Below, piece by piece: positions 63,690 through 64,000 of a DNA stretch of 64,000 nucleotides. The position numbers and the translations under genes were made by a program. Origin of the DNA: Artemia franciscana (lineage: Eukaryota; Arthropoda; Branchiopoda; Anostraca; Artemiidae); assembly GCF_032884065.1 (NCBI RefSeq), contig NC_088872.1, forward strand, positions 992,001 to 1,056,000. Reading direction: 5' to 3'. How positions within the stretch are numbered: position 1 is the stretch's first letter; each line of letters opens with the position of its first letter. The notes beneath the pieces are model-generated. The model did no database searches and was not told the origin of the DNA. It saw only the letters and a list, made by a program, of their open reading frames with translations.

Positions 63690-64000
63690 CTAGAAAAAAT
63701 AATTTCAGCAGATGTTTTATTTACAACCATTTTAGAGCTGTTTACAGCTTTACTGGAGATAGACACAGAACGCAGGCTGACATTATTTGGAGTCTATACA
63801 CACTAAATTTAGAAAACTTCACATATTGGTATAACTATAGATACTTATGACTACAGATACTCTTGATAGACTAGCATTTGCCCAAAGCTCAACATGCTTC
63901 TAGTTATCCCATGAAAGTTTCAAATTCTTCACATGAATATATTTTTGATAGCTTATCCAGTTCTCTAGGGATGCAAGTTGGAGAAAAAATACTGAAAAAA
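63690..64000. other. FARSB intron 1 (partial)
   Basis: AT-rich sequence upstream of the first visible exon. No exon matching the expected N-terminus is visible here. Confidence 0.5.

Noticed and set aside
1654..63689. FARSB as a decayed pseudogene among transposons
   Set aside because: All twelve visible exons keep frame, phases and splice dinucleotides with no stop, and the presence of introns excludes a processed copy.

Overview
This is a stretch of eukaryotic (animal) genome, about 35% GC by eye, carrying essentially one host gene. On the minus strand, twelve short exons with GT-AG borders join in frame into the beta subunit of cytosolic phenylalanyl-tRNA synthetase (FARSB). Together they encode 588 residues plus the stop codon. 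The first coding exon, with the start codon and probably about 15-20 residues, lies beyond position 64000. The gene covers more than 62 kb for about 1.8 kb of coding sequence, so introns (2.7 to 10.8 kb) make up nearly everything. The protein and the mix of mobile elements fit an invertebrate, most likely an arthropod with a repeat-rich genome. A crustacean such as brine shrimp is possible, but the sequence alone does not show it.

Layout by rising coordinate: 1-1653 lies downstream of the gene, with an RTE-type LINE tail at 30-300, a 167-bp tandem duplication and a candidate poly(A) signal. Exons follow at 1654-1805 (last), 6158-6316, 9240-9450, 20220-20300, 22982-23189, 33015-33190, 38264-38443, 42000-42101, 45500-45664, 49855-49927, 58003-58208 and 63634-63689 (first in the window). 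A 100-base N gap sits at 59571-59670.

The introns are filled with decayed mobile DNA. There are several copies of one RTE-like LINE (30-300, 1930-4620, 5226-5580, 47540-48305, 50690-51480) and CR1/Jockey-group LINE pieces (45860-46340, 51485-53990 with nested insertions, 58410-58620, 59671-61533). There are also a gypsy-like reverse transcriptase fragment (8205-8400), a DIRS-like retroelement (28141-30650), a mariner transposase remnant (21057-21265) and a tRNA-derived SINE with a 12-bp target-site duplication (44861-45186). Satellite-like arrays with periods near 110, 155, 167, 200 and 285 bp are scattered through.

The most unusual component is a dispersed family of fold-back elements (about 7.5, 13.7-15.4, 18.3-19.8, 24.9-27.0, 27.7-28.1, 31.2-32.9, 35.6-36.8, 37.7-38.1 and 56.1-56.3 kb). 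These are chains of inverted-repeat modules built around a recurring CTTTAGCGTAAAGAGCG motif. Many copies end in one shared hairpin, and one spacer occurs in opposite orientations in different copies. No bacterial operon, CRISPR array, rRNA or functional tRNA gene was seen.
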